DNA of 64,000 bases from CATQHP01 sp965214915 (GTDB lineage: Bacteria > Acidobacteriota > Terriglobia > Bryobacterales > UBA6623): contig CBDCCP010000001.1 in assembly GCA_965214915.1 (NCBI GenBank), positions 1,922,001 to 1,986,000 on the forward strand, in the 5' to 3' direction. Under the pieces are notes generated by a model. It was not told where the DNA came from. It made no database searches and saw nothing but the letters and a program-made list of their open reading frames with translations. Numbering within the stretch: the first letter of the stretch is position 1; each line of letters begins with the position of its first letter. Both the position numbers and the translations under genes were made by a program. Shown here in pieces: positions 26,401 through 35,066 of the stretch.

Positions 26401-26667
26401 ATGGCAATGAAAAATCCGCCGCATCCGGGAGAGAGCATCCGGGATTGGCTCAACGGATTGACCGTCGCGGAAGCTGCCGGCGAACTGGGCTTGGCGCAGC
26501 AGGCTCTATCTCGGGTGTTGGACGGCAAGGCGGGCATCTCCCCCGCAATGGCCTTGAAGCTTGAAGCCGCGGGCTGGTCCAACGCGGCCTTCTGGATGCG
26601 CAGGCAAGCATCCTACGACTTGGCGCAAGAGCGGCTGAACGAGTACCGACAACGCACGGCGGCATGA
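26401..26667 (+). CDS. higA: HigA family antitoxin (copy b)
   Basis: 88 residues: PHPGESIRDWL, helix-turn-helix TVAEAAGELGLAQQALSRVLDGKAG, then MALKLEAAGWSNAAFWMRRQASYDLAQERL. It is full length with no lesion. A GAGGGA site lies just before the ATG, 46 bases after the truncated higB stop. It probably still binds DNA and could act as an orphan antitoxin or repressor able to cross-protect against related HigB toxins (inference). Confidence 0.92.
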   Translation: MAMKNPPHPGESIRDWLNGLTVAEAAGELGLAQQALSRVLDGKAGISPAMALKLEAAGWSNAAFWMRRQASYDLAQERLNEYRQRTAA

Positions 26668-26706
26668 GCGCGCCTATGAGCGGATCCGATTGGCGGGGTC
26701 GCCGGT

Positions 26707-28673
26707 TCAGCGCCGGCGGACGGAGAGGAACGGTCCTGCAGGCGTGGCAACGCCCTGCACAGTCGCCGTGACGGGCGCGTCGCCGTCCGGCAGGTCTGGC
26801 GGTACGCGCACCGCGAACTGGTAGAGGCCCGCGCAGCACGGCGCCGCGCCCGCGTAGAAGACATCCTCCGGCGGAACCGCCATGCCGCCGAAGGTAAACG
26901 AAACGTCGTTGGCAAGACCGGCCTGCCCGCCTGGAATTTCGCCCGCCTCCAAGCGCGGCTCGGTCTCCCCGAAGCCGGTTCCGAACAGGCTGACGATCTC
27001 TCCCGGCTCGGCCGGGGTAAACGCCTCGCCGAGTTCGGGCGCGCCGGCCAGGCCGGGGCCTCCGCCGTGCAGCGCCGCGACCGGGTTGCGCCCGTCGGGG
27101 TTGCTCGCCAAGTTGAAGAACGCCGGCGCGACGACGGCGACCCCAACCGTCTCCGTCGCGCTGCGTTGCTCGTTGCTCCTGCCGCAGCCGCGGACGACCT
27201 CGACCGCGGCCTGGCCCGGCGGCAGATCGTGCGGAACCTGGGCGTTGATCTGATTGGAGAAGACCGCGAACAGCGGCGCGCGCTTGCCGCCGATCTCCAG
27301 GCAGACGCCGGCGAGGTTGGCGGCGACCCTGCCCTCGGCGTCGAGCCCGGGGCCCCGCGCCTGGGCTCCTTCCGGCGCGAAATCCTGCCCGAAGACGGAA
27401 ACGAGGGCGTTCGGGGAGATGCGCTTTACGAGAGGAGTTCCGTTGGCGAGCGCGACCCCGCCCGCGGAGATCGAGGGAGCGTTCCCGGGAGGCGGCGTCA
27501 GGATGCGAACGCGCTGGTTGAAGGTATCGGCAACATAGATGTTGCCCGCTCTATCCGCTGCTACGCCGTAGGGAAAGAACAGCCGCGCTTCGACCGCCGG
27601 ACCGCCGTCTCCGAGATCCCCGGTGAACTGCCCATTGCCCGCGATGGTGGTCACGATTCCAGCCGGGTTGACCTTACGAATGCGGCTGTTGCCGTTATCG
27701 GCGATATAGAGGTTGCCCGCCGCGTCCAGCGCTACGTCTGCGGGGTGGTTCAGCAGCGCAGCGGTCGCCGGACCGCCGTCCCCGCTGAACCCTTGCTCGC
27801 CGTTCCCCGCGACCGTGGTAATGGTAATGACGCCGGAGACGTCGACCTTGCGGATGCGGTGGTTATTCGTGTCGGCGATGTAGAGGTTGCCCGCTCCGTC
27901 CACGGCCACGCCTCCGGGGAAATTCAGCCGCGCCTCGGTTGCCGGCCCGCCGTCTCCGCCGTACCCGAACTCCCCGGTTCCCGCAATAGTGGTAATGATC
28001 CCTGCAGTATCGACCTTGCGAATGCGTTTGTAGTGAGTGTCGGCGATGTAAAGGTTGCCTGCCCCGTCCGGCGCCACGCCTGCGGGGAGGTTTAGATTCG
28101 CTTCGGTTGCCGGACCGCCGTCCCCCAGGCCCACGAAAAGCTGCAAGCCGCTCCCCGCGACCGTGGTAATGATCCCGGCGGCATCGACCCTGCGAATGCG
28201 CCGGTTGGATGTATCGGCGATGTAAACATTGCCCGCCCCATCCACGGCTACGCCTCCGGGACTGCCCAGCCGCGCTTCGGTTGCCGGCCCGCCGTCTCCG
28301 CCGTACCCGAACTGCCCGGCCCCCGCGATGGTGGTAATGATCCCCGCGAATCGACCTTGCCTATGCGGTTGTCCGCGGCAATGAAGACGTTGCCCGCTGC
28401 GTCGACCGCCACGCCGTAGGGGGTCCCCAGCCGCGCTTCGGCTGCCGGACCGCCGTCCCCAAGGTCCCCGCCGGCCTGTCCGTTCCCCGCGAAGGTGTCG
28501 ATCGTCCAGCCGGCCGAAGATTGCGCCGCGGCCGGCGCCGCCGAAAGCGCCGCGCAAAGGGGAAGATATTGCAACAAAAAAGAACCGAGTCGGAGAAGGG
28601 AAAGCCGCGGACCGCGGCCGGCGGAGTCCCCGCATCCTCCGACTTCGCGAAAAAGAGGCTTCGTTTCGGTCAC
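26707..28673 (-). CDS. secreted NHL-repeat protein with TIGR03437 C-terminal domain, one frameshift
   Basis: From ATG 28673, a signal-like stretch (LLQYLPLCAALSAAPAAAQ) and a first NHL repeat (GVAVDAAGNVFIAADNRIGKVDS) are read in one frame to about 28350. The protein then continues in the next frame with five more NHL repeats of about 57 residues (GVAVDGAGNVYIADTSNRRIRRVDAAG, and so on) to about 27510. Other repeats read GTC-GAT-GCC-GCC-GGG at this point where the present one is a base short, so a single-base deletion near 28350 explains the break. The C-terminal third (ISPNALVSVFGQDFAPEG, VCLEIGGKRAPLFAVFSNQINAQVP, GLYQFAVRVPPDLPDG) is the TIGR03437 domain seen in Solibacter-type proteins. 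Function unknown; probably a surface propeller. Confidence 0.82.
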
Positions 28674-28919
28674 CAGCCGTTATTATCCGCCCGCTGCTCG
28701 ACTCGGTCAAACCGAATCCCGATTTTCATAGATTCCCCGCCGCGGAATCCGTAAATCCATATCGAAATCTTTTTGAATCAATGCGTTGCATCCGGTCGAT
28801 TTTTTGTTGACTTGGCTGCCGGCGGTTTGCCACACTGGGGCGAGGTGGGGATTGGGGCTTTCCTTGTTCCGGTCCTCTGCACCGTTTCAGAACGAGTTTC
28901 GAAGGAGAGAAAAATCGCT

Positions 28920-31900
28920 ATGCGCAATGTGTATTTCGCGCTGCTCGTGCCGACTCTGCTCCTCTGCCTCGTTGCGCCCGCGTCGGCGCAGCGCGACATG
29001 GGAACGATTTTGGGCGCGGTCACCGACCCCTCGGGCGCGGCCATTCCGGGGGCGACCATCACCATCGTCGAGGAATCGACGGGCGTCACCGACCTTGTGG
29101 AGTCCGACGGGGCGGGCAACTTCATCCGTCCCCTGATCAAGCCCGGCAGCTATACCGTCTCGGCCGAGACGACGGGCTTCAAGAAGGGCGTGCAGACCGG
29201 CGTGCTGGTGCAGTCCTCGTCCCGCGTGCAGGCCAACTTCGTGCTCGAGATCGGGCAAGTCACCGAGACGATCGAGGTCACCGCGCAGCCTCCGGCGCTG
29301 CAGACCGAGACCACGCAGATGGGCGGCAACCTCGAGAGCCGTCAGACCAGCGAGCTGCCCTTGGGCGGCCAGCGTCGTTTCGCCTTCCTGGCGCGCACGG
29401 TTCCCGCGGTGGTGCCGGCCGAGCCCGGCGCGCGCGACGCAGCCGGCGGCGGCTTCTCGGCCAACGGCGTCCGCTCCAACGGCCAGAACAACTTTCTGCT
29501 CAACGGCGTGGACAACAACGTCAACGTCATCGACTTCATCAACCAGACCGCCTACGTCGTCGGCCCCTCGGTTGAGGCGATCGGCGAAATGCAGATTTTG
29601 ACCAACGGCTACAACGCCGAGTACGGCCGCGCGGCCGGCGGCGTGGTCAACGTGACCATCAAGTCCGGCTCGAACGACGTTCACGGCACGGCCTTCTGGT
29701 TCGTCCAGGACGACGCCATGAACGCCAACACCTGGCAGGCCAACCGCGCCGGCAACGAAAAGGGCGTCTTCGGGCAGGACCAGTACGGGCTGGCCATCGG
29801 CGGCCCGCTGGTCAAAGACCGCACCTTCTGGTTCGCCGACTACCAGGGCACGCGCATCGAGGACGGCAGCCTCTCCAGCACGCTGACGGTGCCCAGCGGG
29901 GGGTTCGCCGGCGGCGACTTCTCCAACTTGATCACCGGCGACGTGCTGGGCACCGACGAGCTGGGCAACACCGTGATGCGCGGGCAGATCTTCGACCCGT
30001 TCACGCAGCGCGAGGTCAACGGCATGCTGGACGTGCGCGATCCGTTCCCCAACAACATGATTCCGTCGAGCATGTTCGACCCCGTCGCGGCGCAGTTGAT
30101 CGGCCAGTACCCGTCGCCGAACCAAAGGATCGCTTCCGCGGGCGAGCGTCCGGGCTCGAACTTCTTCACCCAGCGCGACGCGACGCGCAACGTCGATCAG
30201 TTCGACGTGCGCATCGACCACCGCATCTCCGACAACGACAGCATCTTCGGCAGCGTGAGCTGGATCGAGGAAGAGAAGGTGCAGTCCCCGCCCTTGCCCG
30301 GCGATCTCGACGCCGGCGGCTTCCTGGGCGAGCAGGAGAAGAACCAGAGCCGCAACGCGATGATCAGCTACACCAAGATCTGGTCGCCCGCGTTGATTAC
30401 CGAATCGCGCGTCGCCTACTCGCGGCTGATCACCACGCGCACGCAGGCCAACGCCGACAGCGATTCGTTTTCGGCGCTCGGCATCGGCGGCCTCAATCCG
30501 TTCACTACGAACAACGGCGGCCTGATGCGCATCGGCCCGCAGGGCTATTCGACGGTGGGCGGCTCGGAGTGGCTGCCGACGCAGGAATACAGCAACGTCT
30601 GGGACTTCATCCAGAACGTTTCTTGGAACAAGGGCGCGCACGCCTTCAAGTTCGGCGCGGAGTACCGCCCGATCGGCTTCCCCTTCTTCCAGGTCCCCTC
30701 GCCGCGCGGGCGCATGGACTTCCGCCAATCCCACACCAACCAGGTCGGCTTCAACGACACCGGCGACGGCATGGCCTCGTGGCTGCTCGGCGTTCCCGGC
30801 TTCAGCCGCATCACCACCTCGAACTTCATCTCGTCGTTCAAGGACGCCTACTCGTTCTACGGGCAGGACGACTGGAAGGTATCTTCGCGGCTGACCATCA
30901 ACATCGGCATCCGCTACGAGGTGACCAGCCCGATCGGCGAGAAATTCGGCCGGCAGGCGCACCTCGACGTGTTCGGCCACGACCACGCGCAGCCGACGCT
31001 GGTCATTCCCCAGGGCAAAGACCAGGACGCGCCCCTGCCGCCGAACTTCGCCGCCGACTTCCCCGGCATCGCCGTGGAGCGCGGCGTCGCCTCGACCTAC
31101 CTGACCGGCTGGGACAAGAGCAACATCGCCCCGCGCATCGGCTTCGCCTACGAGGCGCGCCCGGGCTTGGTCGTCCGCGCAGGTTACGGCATCTTCTACG
31201 GCGCCGAGGAGAACGAAGGCGGCAACCCCAACCGCGGCGAGAACGTGCCCTTCAACCAGGAGGTTCGCTTCAACCCGCCGCGCGACGCCGCGCGCAACCC
31301 CTTCATCGACCGCTTCTCCGACGGGTTTCCCCTCGATTCGTTCACCGGCAACGCGCCGATCAGCTTCCGCTCGGTGTACACCCGCCGCCGCTGGCCGCTG
31401 GTCAACAAGTGGAATTTCAACATCCAGAGGGACATGGGTTGGAACTCGGTCTTCGAGGTTGCCTACATCGGCTCGAAGGGCAACCGCCTGACCGACAACT
31501 ACAACGGCAACTTTCCGGTCAATGACCCACGTCCGAACATCAACAGGCTCAGCCGCCGCCCGTTCAAGTTCGTGGGCGACTCCAACATCAGCTTCACCAA
31601 CAGCAACGCCCGCTCGCTCTACCACGCTCTGACGGCGAAGTGGGACAGGCGCTTCTCCAACGGCTTGGGCTTCCTGGCCGCCTATACTTGGGGGCATGCG
31701 CTGGCCGACACCGGCACGACGCTCTCGGGCGGGCCGGGCAACCGCACGCCGCACCAGTCCCTGGAGTACGCCCACGCCAGCTTCGACGTCCGCCACCGCT
31801 TCGTATTGAGCGGCAACTGGCAGTTGCCCATCGGCAAGAACCTGGTCGGGGCGGCGCGGACCATCGCCGGCGGCTGGCAGCTCAACGGCATCATGACGCT

Positions 31901-32321
31901 GCAGACGGGCAACTACTTCAGCGTCGGCACCAACCGGGCGGTCTGTTCGTGCAACGGAACCAAGCGCCCCGACCCCGTTCCGGGCAAGGATCCCAACGCC
32001 GCCCCTCCGGGCGGGCGCAGCCCCGAGGAATGGTTCGACACGTCGGCTTTCATGGACCCGGCGCCCGGCACCATCGGCCTGCTCGGCAACTACTCCAACA
32101 TCGGCCCGCCCACCAAAACGGTGGACCTCTCGCTGTTCAAGGACTTCCGCATCAACGAGGGCATGAAGGCCCAGTTCCGCCTGGAGTCGTTCAACCTGAC
32201 GAACACGCCGCAGTTCAACCGTCCGAACGCGACGCACGGCGCCGGCGCCTTCGGGCAAATCACCGGCACCCGCGCCGGGTCGAACCGCCAGCTTCAGTTG
32301 GCGGTGCGGTTCATGTTCTAA
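28920..32321 (+). CDS. TonB-dependent receptor-like outer membrane protein (Oar-like, carboxypeptidase-regulatory N-terminal domain)
   Basis: 1,133 residues. The signal peptide (NVYFALLVPTLLLCLVAPASAQ) is followed by a carboxypeptidase-regulatory domain (GTILGAVTDPSGAAIPGATITI). A plug-like segment with FSANGVRSNGQNNFLLNGVDNN and YNAEYGRAAGGVVNVTIKSG comes next, then a long beta-barrel ending in LQLAVRFMF, an outer-membrane C-terminal aromatic signature. Such Oar-like proteins are numerous in Solibacter relatives; the cargo is unknown. The start at 28920 is chosen for the signal peptide, with AAGGAGAG about 10 bases upstream. It is divergent from the NHL protein and closed by a strong terminator. 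Confidence 0.93.
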   Translation: MRNVYFALLVPTLLLCLVAPASAQRDMGTILGAVTDPSGAAIPGATITIVEESTGVTDLVESDGAGNFIRPLIKPGSYTVSAETTGFKKGVQTGVLVQSSSRVQANFVLEIGQVTETIEVTAQPPALQTETTQMGGNLESRQTSELPLGGQRRFAFLARTVPAVVPAEPGARDAAGGGFSANGVRSNGQNNFLLNGVDNNVNVIDFINQTAYVVGPSVEAIGEMQILTNGYNAEYGRAAGGVVNVTIKSGSNDVHGTAFWFVQDDAMNANTWQANRAGNEKGVFGQDQYGLAIGGPLVKDRTFWFADYQGTRIEDGSLSSTLTVPSGGFAGGDFSNLITGDVLGTDELGNTVMRGQIFDPFTQREVNGMLDVRDPFPNNMIPSSMFDPVAAQLIGQYPSPNQRIASAGERPGSNFFTQRDATRNVDQFDVRIDHRISDNDSIFGSVSWIEEEKVQSPPLPGDLDAGGFLGEQEKNQSRNAMISYTKIWSPALITESRVAYSRLITTRTQANADSDSFSALGIGGLNPFTTNNGGLMRIGPQGYSTVGGSEWLPTQEYSNVWDFIQNVSWNKGAHAFKFGAEYRPIGFPFFQVPSPRGRMDFRQSHTNQVGFNDTGDGMASWLLGVPGFSRITTSNFISSFKDAYSFYGQDDWKVSSRLTINIGIRYEVTSPIGEKFGRQAHLDVFGHDHAQPTLVIPQGKDQDAPLPPNFAADFPGIAVERGVASTYLTGWDKSNIAPRIGFAYEARPGLVVRAGYGIFYGAEENEGGNPNRGENVPFNQEVRFNPPRDAARNPFIDRFSDGFPLDSFTGNAPISFRSVYTRRRWPLVNKWNFNIQRDMGWNSVFEVAYIGSKGNRLTDNYNGNFPVNDPRPNINRLSRRPFKFVGDSNISFTNSNARSLYHALTAKWDRRFSNGLGFLAAYTWGHALADTGTTLSGGPGNRTPHQSLEYAHASFDVRHRFVLSGNWQLPIGKNLVGAARTIAGGWQLNGIMTLQTGNYFSVGTNRAVCSCNGTKRPDPVPGKDPNAAPPGGRSPEEWFDTSAFMDPAPGTIGLLGNYSNIGPPTKTVDLSLFKDFRINEGMKAQFRLESFNLTNTPQFNRPNATHGAGAFGQITGTRAGSNRQLQLAVRFMF

Positions 32322-32361
32322 AACCGGTAGAGACTGCCTGGACCGGTCTCTGCAAAACCAG

Positions 32362-32395
32362 GGCCTCACGCTTGCGCAAGCGTGAGGCCTTTTTT
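32362..32395 (+). terminator. rho-independent terminator after the Oar-like receptor
   Basis: GGCCTCACGCTT pairs with AAGCGTGAGGCC around a GCGC centre (32362-32389), followed by six T. It lies 40 bases past the receptor stop. Confidence 0.93.
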
Positions 32396-32406
32396 CACGA
32401 CAGCCA

Positions 32407-32435
32407 TTGACTGTTCTGATTCGGAGTGCTATCTT
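32407..32435 (+). promoter_or_regulatory. promoter of the thioredoxin-like/Cys-rich peptide operon
   Basis: TTGACT (32407-32412) and TATCTT (32430-32435) separated by exactly 17 bases, directly after the terminator. The expected start base A32442 is three bases before GTG 32445 (sequence ATAGTG), so the transcript would be essentially leaderless. The same ATAGTG spacing follows the -10 of higB copy d. Confidence 0.65.
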
Positions 32436-32444
32436 CAACTCATA

Positions 32445-33029
32445 GTGAGAAAAGCGGTAACGTTGAAAACCCTCAAAACTGCTCTTGAGGTTCTCTCAAG
32501 TGTTGCGGTCATCGTTTGCGCGGTACTTTTAGTCCGTTTGTACTTCGGTGAACCGCGGAATGGGGTTAACGTGGTTGGCCGCGGCGTGTCTTCCGCGGGC
32601 GAAGAATTGATTTCACGGCGCTTGAACCTCGAAGACGTCGAGTGGCGGGAAAATGCTCTGAACATCGTCTTGCTGCTGTCGACCGAATGCGATTATTGCA
32701 GCAAGAGCCTGCCGCTCTACCTCAGGCTTAGCGAATTGAGGAGCCAGCACCGAGACAGGGTTCAAATCGTTGCTGTATTCCCGCAAACCGCAGACGCCGC
32801 CAATGTCTATCTGGGGAGCGAAGGTATCGATGTCGATCAAATTGTCAGCGTTTCCCCGGCCAACGACATTGGCGTTCCGGTAAGAACACCTCTTCTGATG
32901 TTCGTTGACGGAAAGGGCCACATTGAAGAGGCGTGGTTGGGCTTCCTGTCGCCGGCTACGGAAGAAACGATGTTCGCCAAACTCGCAGACTATTGTGGCG
33001 AATGCCGCATTCCTGAAAGGAGCGATTGA
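32445..33029 (+). CDS. membrane-anchored thioredoxin-like (TlpA/MauD-type) protein
   Basis: About 194 residues from GTG 32445. One N-terminal membrane helix (TALEVLSSVAVIVCAVLLVRLYF) is followed by an exported thioredoxin fold. LNIVLLLSTECDYCSKSLPLYLRL carries a CxxC active site (CDYC), and VRTPLLMFVDGKGHIEEAWLG supplies the cis-proline-like strand (RTP). Expected activity: thiol-disulfide exchange on the outer face of the inner membrane. The start is supported by the promoter placing the first transcript base three bases upstream. It ends one base before the ATG of the cysteine-rich peptide gene, so its likely client is that peptide (inference). Base composition is visibly less GC-rich than the flanking genes. 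Confidence 0.82.
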   Translation: MRKAVTLKTLKTALEVLSSVAVIVCAVLLVRLYFGEPRNGVNVVGRGVSSAGEELISRRLNLEDVEWRENALNIVLLLSTECDYCSKSLPLYLRLSELRSQHRDRVQIVAVFPQTADAANVYLGSEGIDVDQIVSVSPANDIGVPVRTPLLMFVDGKGHIEEAWLGFLSPATEETMFAKLADYCGECRIPERSD

Positions 33030-33030
33030 A

Positions 33031-33315
33031 ATGACACTTGTAAAAAACCTTATTTTCGCATTGTGTGTTGTGACTATTTTGGTCAATGGTTTGCCACCGG
33101 CCCAGACTGCTGGGGTATGGTGTGCAACTGGAACCTATTGCGACTCTACCTACGGTTGTATCGGTCCCGGCTATGACGGCCCCCCAGAATACCTCTGCAC
33201 TTGCCCGTCTGGGCAAACACCTGCCTGTGGAGGGGGCGGTACGGAAGATTGTAACAACATGGTGAATTCATTTGAAATCTGTGATTTCCACGAAGTGTGC
33301 CTATGTCATGACTGA
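33031..33315 (+). CDS. small secreted cysteine-rich protein
   Basis: 94 residues. Start ATG 33031 follows GAAAGGAG and lies one base after the preceding stop. A signal peptide (LVKNLIFALCVVTILVNGLPPAQT) leaves a mature chain of about 68 residues with ten cysteines: WCATGTYC, GC, LCTC, AC, DC, IC and VCLC spacings, plus many Gly/Pro. Ten cysteines could make five disulfides; a fold such as a secreted toxin, inhibitor or small electron or metal carrier is possible. I do not recognise a family. Operonic with a membrane thioredoxin-like protein, the obvious candidate to form or shuffle its disulfides. The region is AT-richer than its surroundings, suggesting transfer. Confidence 0.72.
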   Translation: MTLVKNLIFALCVVTILVNGLPPAQTAGVWCATGTYCDSTYGCIGPGYDGPPEYLCTCPSGQTPACGGGGTEDCNNMVNSFEICDFHEVCLCHD

Positions 33316-33316
33316 C

Positions 33317-33333
33317 GCCGGAACTATTCCGGC
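33317..33333 (+). other. perfect inverted repeat after the Cys-rich gene
   Basis: GCCGGAA-CTA-TTCCGGC begins two bases after the stop codon. No T-run follows, so it may be a weak terminator or an mRNA 3' stabiliser. Confidence 0.35.
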
Positions 33334-33351
33334 AGAACCATTTCGCAGTGC

Positions 33352-33390
33352 GTGAATGACCGGCGATCATATCCGGGACCGTTTTGAGAC
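33352..33390 (+). pseudogene. higA fragment
   Basis: About 28 bases beginning CGGCGATCATATCC closely match the 'PGEHIQDRFE' coding segment of higA copy c near 35205-35233 (three mismatches). The translation reads GDHIRDRFE. The rest of the gene is absent. It marks another former higBA site, right next to the Cys-rich cassette. Confidence 0.5.
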
Positions 33391-33488
33391 CGCTGGCTGC
33401 CTTGACGCCTGCCGCGTGCTCGCGACAGCCATTCGGTCGGGCTTGCTTTTCATCGCACGGGAGGATCCTCAGAACGGAGGGAACATCT

Positions 33489-34010
33489 ATGAGACGGATT
33501 GTTGCTTTGGTTTCGAGCGCGCTGCTCATGGTTCCGGCAAGTCCGGCCAAGGTTATCGAGGTCCGGGCCGATTGGGCGCAGGCGCGGAACATGCTGGCGG
33601 AGGACGGCGTCCGCCAGCCGATTCGGGTTCTGCTGCAATCGGGCGAGCAAGTGAATGGAAAGCTTGCCGCTGCGGACGCTGCCGGCCTGACGCTCAAGCG
33701 CGGGACGACTCTCGCCCGGGAAGACATCCGCGAGATTCGCATCACCTACCGGACGGACCGCAAGAACAAGCGAGTTCTCGGCGGTCTCGGGGGGTATGCT
33801 CTCGTAGCGGGAATAACGGGCGCCGTGGGGGAACGCGGGCAAGGCAACACTCCGTTTGTGTTGGGAATGACAGCCTTGGTTTTTGCGCTTCCGATTTACC
33901 TCTGGAAGCTCGGGGGGCGCGCCGACCGCGGCGCGACGGTCATCCAACTGGTCGAGAACGCAGCCTCCGCGGAGCCGCCTGCTTCCCGGCAGTCAACGGC
34001 AATCCCGTAA
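33489..34010 (+). CDS. hypothetical exported membrane protein
   Basis: 173 residues from ATG 33489, with GGAGGGA 7 bases upstream. An N-terminal signal (RIVALVSSALLMVPASPAK) is followed by a soluble segment resembling a small beta-barrel: RQPIRVLLQSGEQVNGKLAAADAAGLTLKRG then TLAREDIREIRITYR. This pattern is common in exported 'LSm-like' beta domains. Two hydrophobic helices follow (GGLGGYALVAGITGAV and FVLGMTALVFALPIYLW). Function unknown. It stands alone between the Cys-rich cassette and the toxin-antitoxin array. Confidence 0.72.
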   Translation: MRRIVALVSSALLMVPASPAKVIEVRADWAQARNMLAEDGVRQPIRVLLQSGEQVNGKLAAADAAGLTLKRGTTLAREDIREIRITYRTDRKNKRVLGGLGGYALVAGITGAVGERGQGNTPFVLGMTALVFALPIYLWKLGGRADRGATVIQLVENAASAEPPASRQSTAIP

Positions 34011-34086
34011 GCGCGGCGCAAACGAGACCCGACATGGGCGCCGTCAATGGGACTGCCATAATATAGCGACTCAAGGCTGACAGGTA

Positions 34087-34266
34087 ATGACAGCGGAATT
34101 CATCTCGATTCTCATCTCGATTCTCATCGCAGCAGTATCGCTATCTGTCCAGATTTCGCGGACGCAGCAGGCGACCATGCAGGCTATCGGCGACCTTCGA
34201 GAACGCATGGCGCGGCTCGAAGGGTTGTTCGAGGGGTTCACGGGACGAAGCACTCCCGGTGCGTGA
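34087..34266 (+). CDS. small single-helix membrane protein with coiled-coil tail
   Basis: 59 residues (ATG 34087, stop 34264-34266). FISILISILIAAVSLSVQI is one membrane helix; QAIGDLRERMARLEGLFEG is a short amphipathic coil. Such mini-proteins often accompany accessory genes in environmental genomes; function unknown. No clear ribosome site is seen. Confidence 0.5.
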   Translation: MTAEFISILISILIAAVSLSVQISRTQQATMQAIGDLRERMARLEGLFEGFTGRSTPGA

Positions 34267-34358
34267 TCGTTTGGAAGCATTGTCTCGCTGAATCGGATCG
34301 AGCGGTCGGGATTCTCGTCTCATCCGGGCAAGAACTCGCCGGGGGGCAAAAATAGAAC

Positions 34359-34529
34359 ATGATTGTTGGAGTGAGCGAGAACGCTTGGATGCGGCTGAAT
34401 CCGCAGCATCCGGACGGTCTGCTCAAGCGCGGCTTTATAGACGCCTACGAAGATTATCCGGGCATGAGGCTCGAAGCCATCGGCTGGAGCGCCGCCGGAT
34501 GCAGGCGCGGGTTGAACGCCTCGGGTTGA
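34359..34529 (+). pseudogene. higA: HigA remnant lacking its helix-turn-helix
   Basis: Reads as a 56-codon frame starting ENAWMRLNPQHPDGLLKRGF and then YEDYPGM joined to RLEAIGWSAAG. In copy d the corresponding segments are DDYPGM and KMEALGWVTADL with the whole DNA-binding domain between them. An internal deletion of roughly 33 codons has removed the helix-turn-helix. It precedes a truncated copy of the sulfite-oxidase-like gene in the same order as copy d precedes the intact one. Confidence 0.65.
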
Positions 34530-34608
34530 GGCGCTCGACTGCGAGAAAGGCAGGCAAGACCGAGCCTGTTCAGCCCGGCGGTAGTACAATGAATCCGAAG
34601 AGGCGTCG

Positions 34609-34770
34609 ATGAGACGACGACGGTTTTTGGCCGCGATGGGCGCCGCCGCCGGAGCGGCGACAGGCGCCGAGCGGAAGCTCCTGTTGCCCAGCGACGTTCC
34701 CGACCGCTACGGGTTCCGCATCATGCGGCACAACCTCGCGCCGCCGATCGAGCGGGCAACGTACCGCCTG
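34609..34770 (+). pseudogene. truncated sulfite-oxidase-like gene (first ~54 codons only)
   Basis: The N-terminus RRRRFLAAMGAAAG, then LLLPSDVPDRYGFRIM and PPIERATYRL, is nearly the same as the intact gene at 36329-37006, including upstream bases GGCGGTAGTACAAT. Homology stops abruptly at about 34766, where the higB copy c upstream element begins. The open frame runs on to 34890 through unrelated toxin sequence. A broken duplicate. Confidence 0.8.
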
Positions 34771-34810
34771 TTTGTTATCTTTGCATCGAGGATCTGCAGC
34801 AACCGTAGTG
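34767..34810 (+). repeat. conserved higB upstream element (copy c)
   Basis: 44 bases, 39 identical to 35536-35579 upstream of higB copy d, including CCTGTTTGTTATCTTTGCAT and ending at the GTG start. The -10-like TATACA of copy d is changed here, so promoter activity may be reduced. Probably the promoter and operator carried with the module. Confidence 0.6.
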
Positions 34811-35051
34811 GCGATTCGGAGATTCAAGCACGGCGGGTTGAAGCAGTTTTTCGAGAAACAGGACGGGCGGAGGCTGCCGCAGCAACATAGATCGGGCTGC
34901 GAGCCCCGCAGACATTGGGCGCGGGCGGTTGCATCCACTGCGAGGCGGACGCAAAGGTTATTGGTCGATATGCGTTACCGGTAACTGGCGCATTATGTTC
35001 CGATTCGAGGGCGGCAATGTCTATGACGCGGATTTGCTCGACTACCATTAG
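34808..35051 (+). pseudogene. higB: HigB family toxin (copy c), frameshifted
   Basis: GTG 34808 opens VAIRRFKHGGLKQFFEKQDGR and LPQQH. After about 34890 the HigB sequence continues only in another frame (SPADIGRGRLHPLRGG, YWSICVTGNWRIMFRFEGG, VYDADLLDYH, stop 35049-35051). Compared with copy d about a dozen residues are also missing at the junction. Neither frame encodes a complete toxin. The downstream higA starts 15 bases later and is intact. Confidence 0.82.
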
Positions 35052-35066
35052 CGGAAGAAGAAAGCA

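Noticed and set aside
32904..33030. Upstream start for the Cys-rich gene giving a longer N-terminus
   Set aside because: It would be antiparallel to no domain, lacks a ribosome site and hides the clear signal peptide that begins at 33031 behind AAAGGAG.
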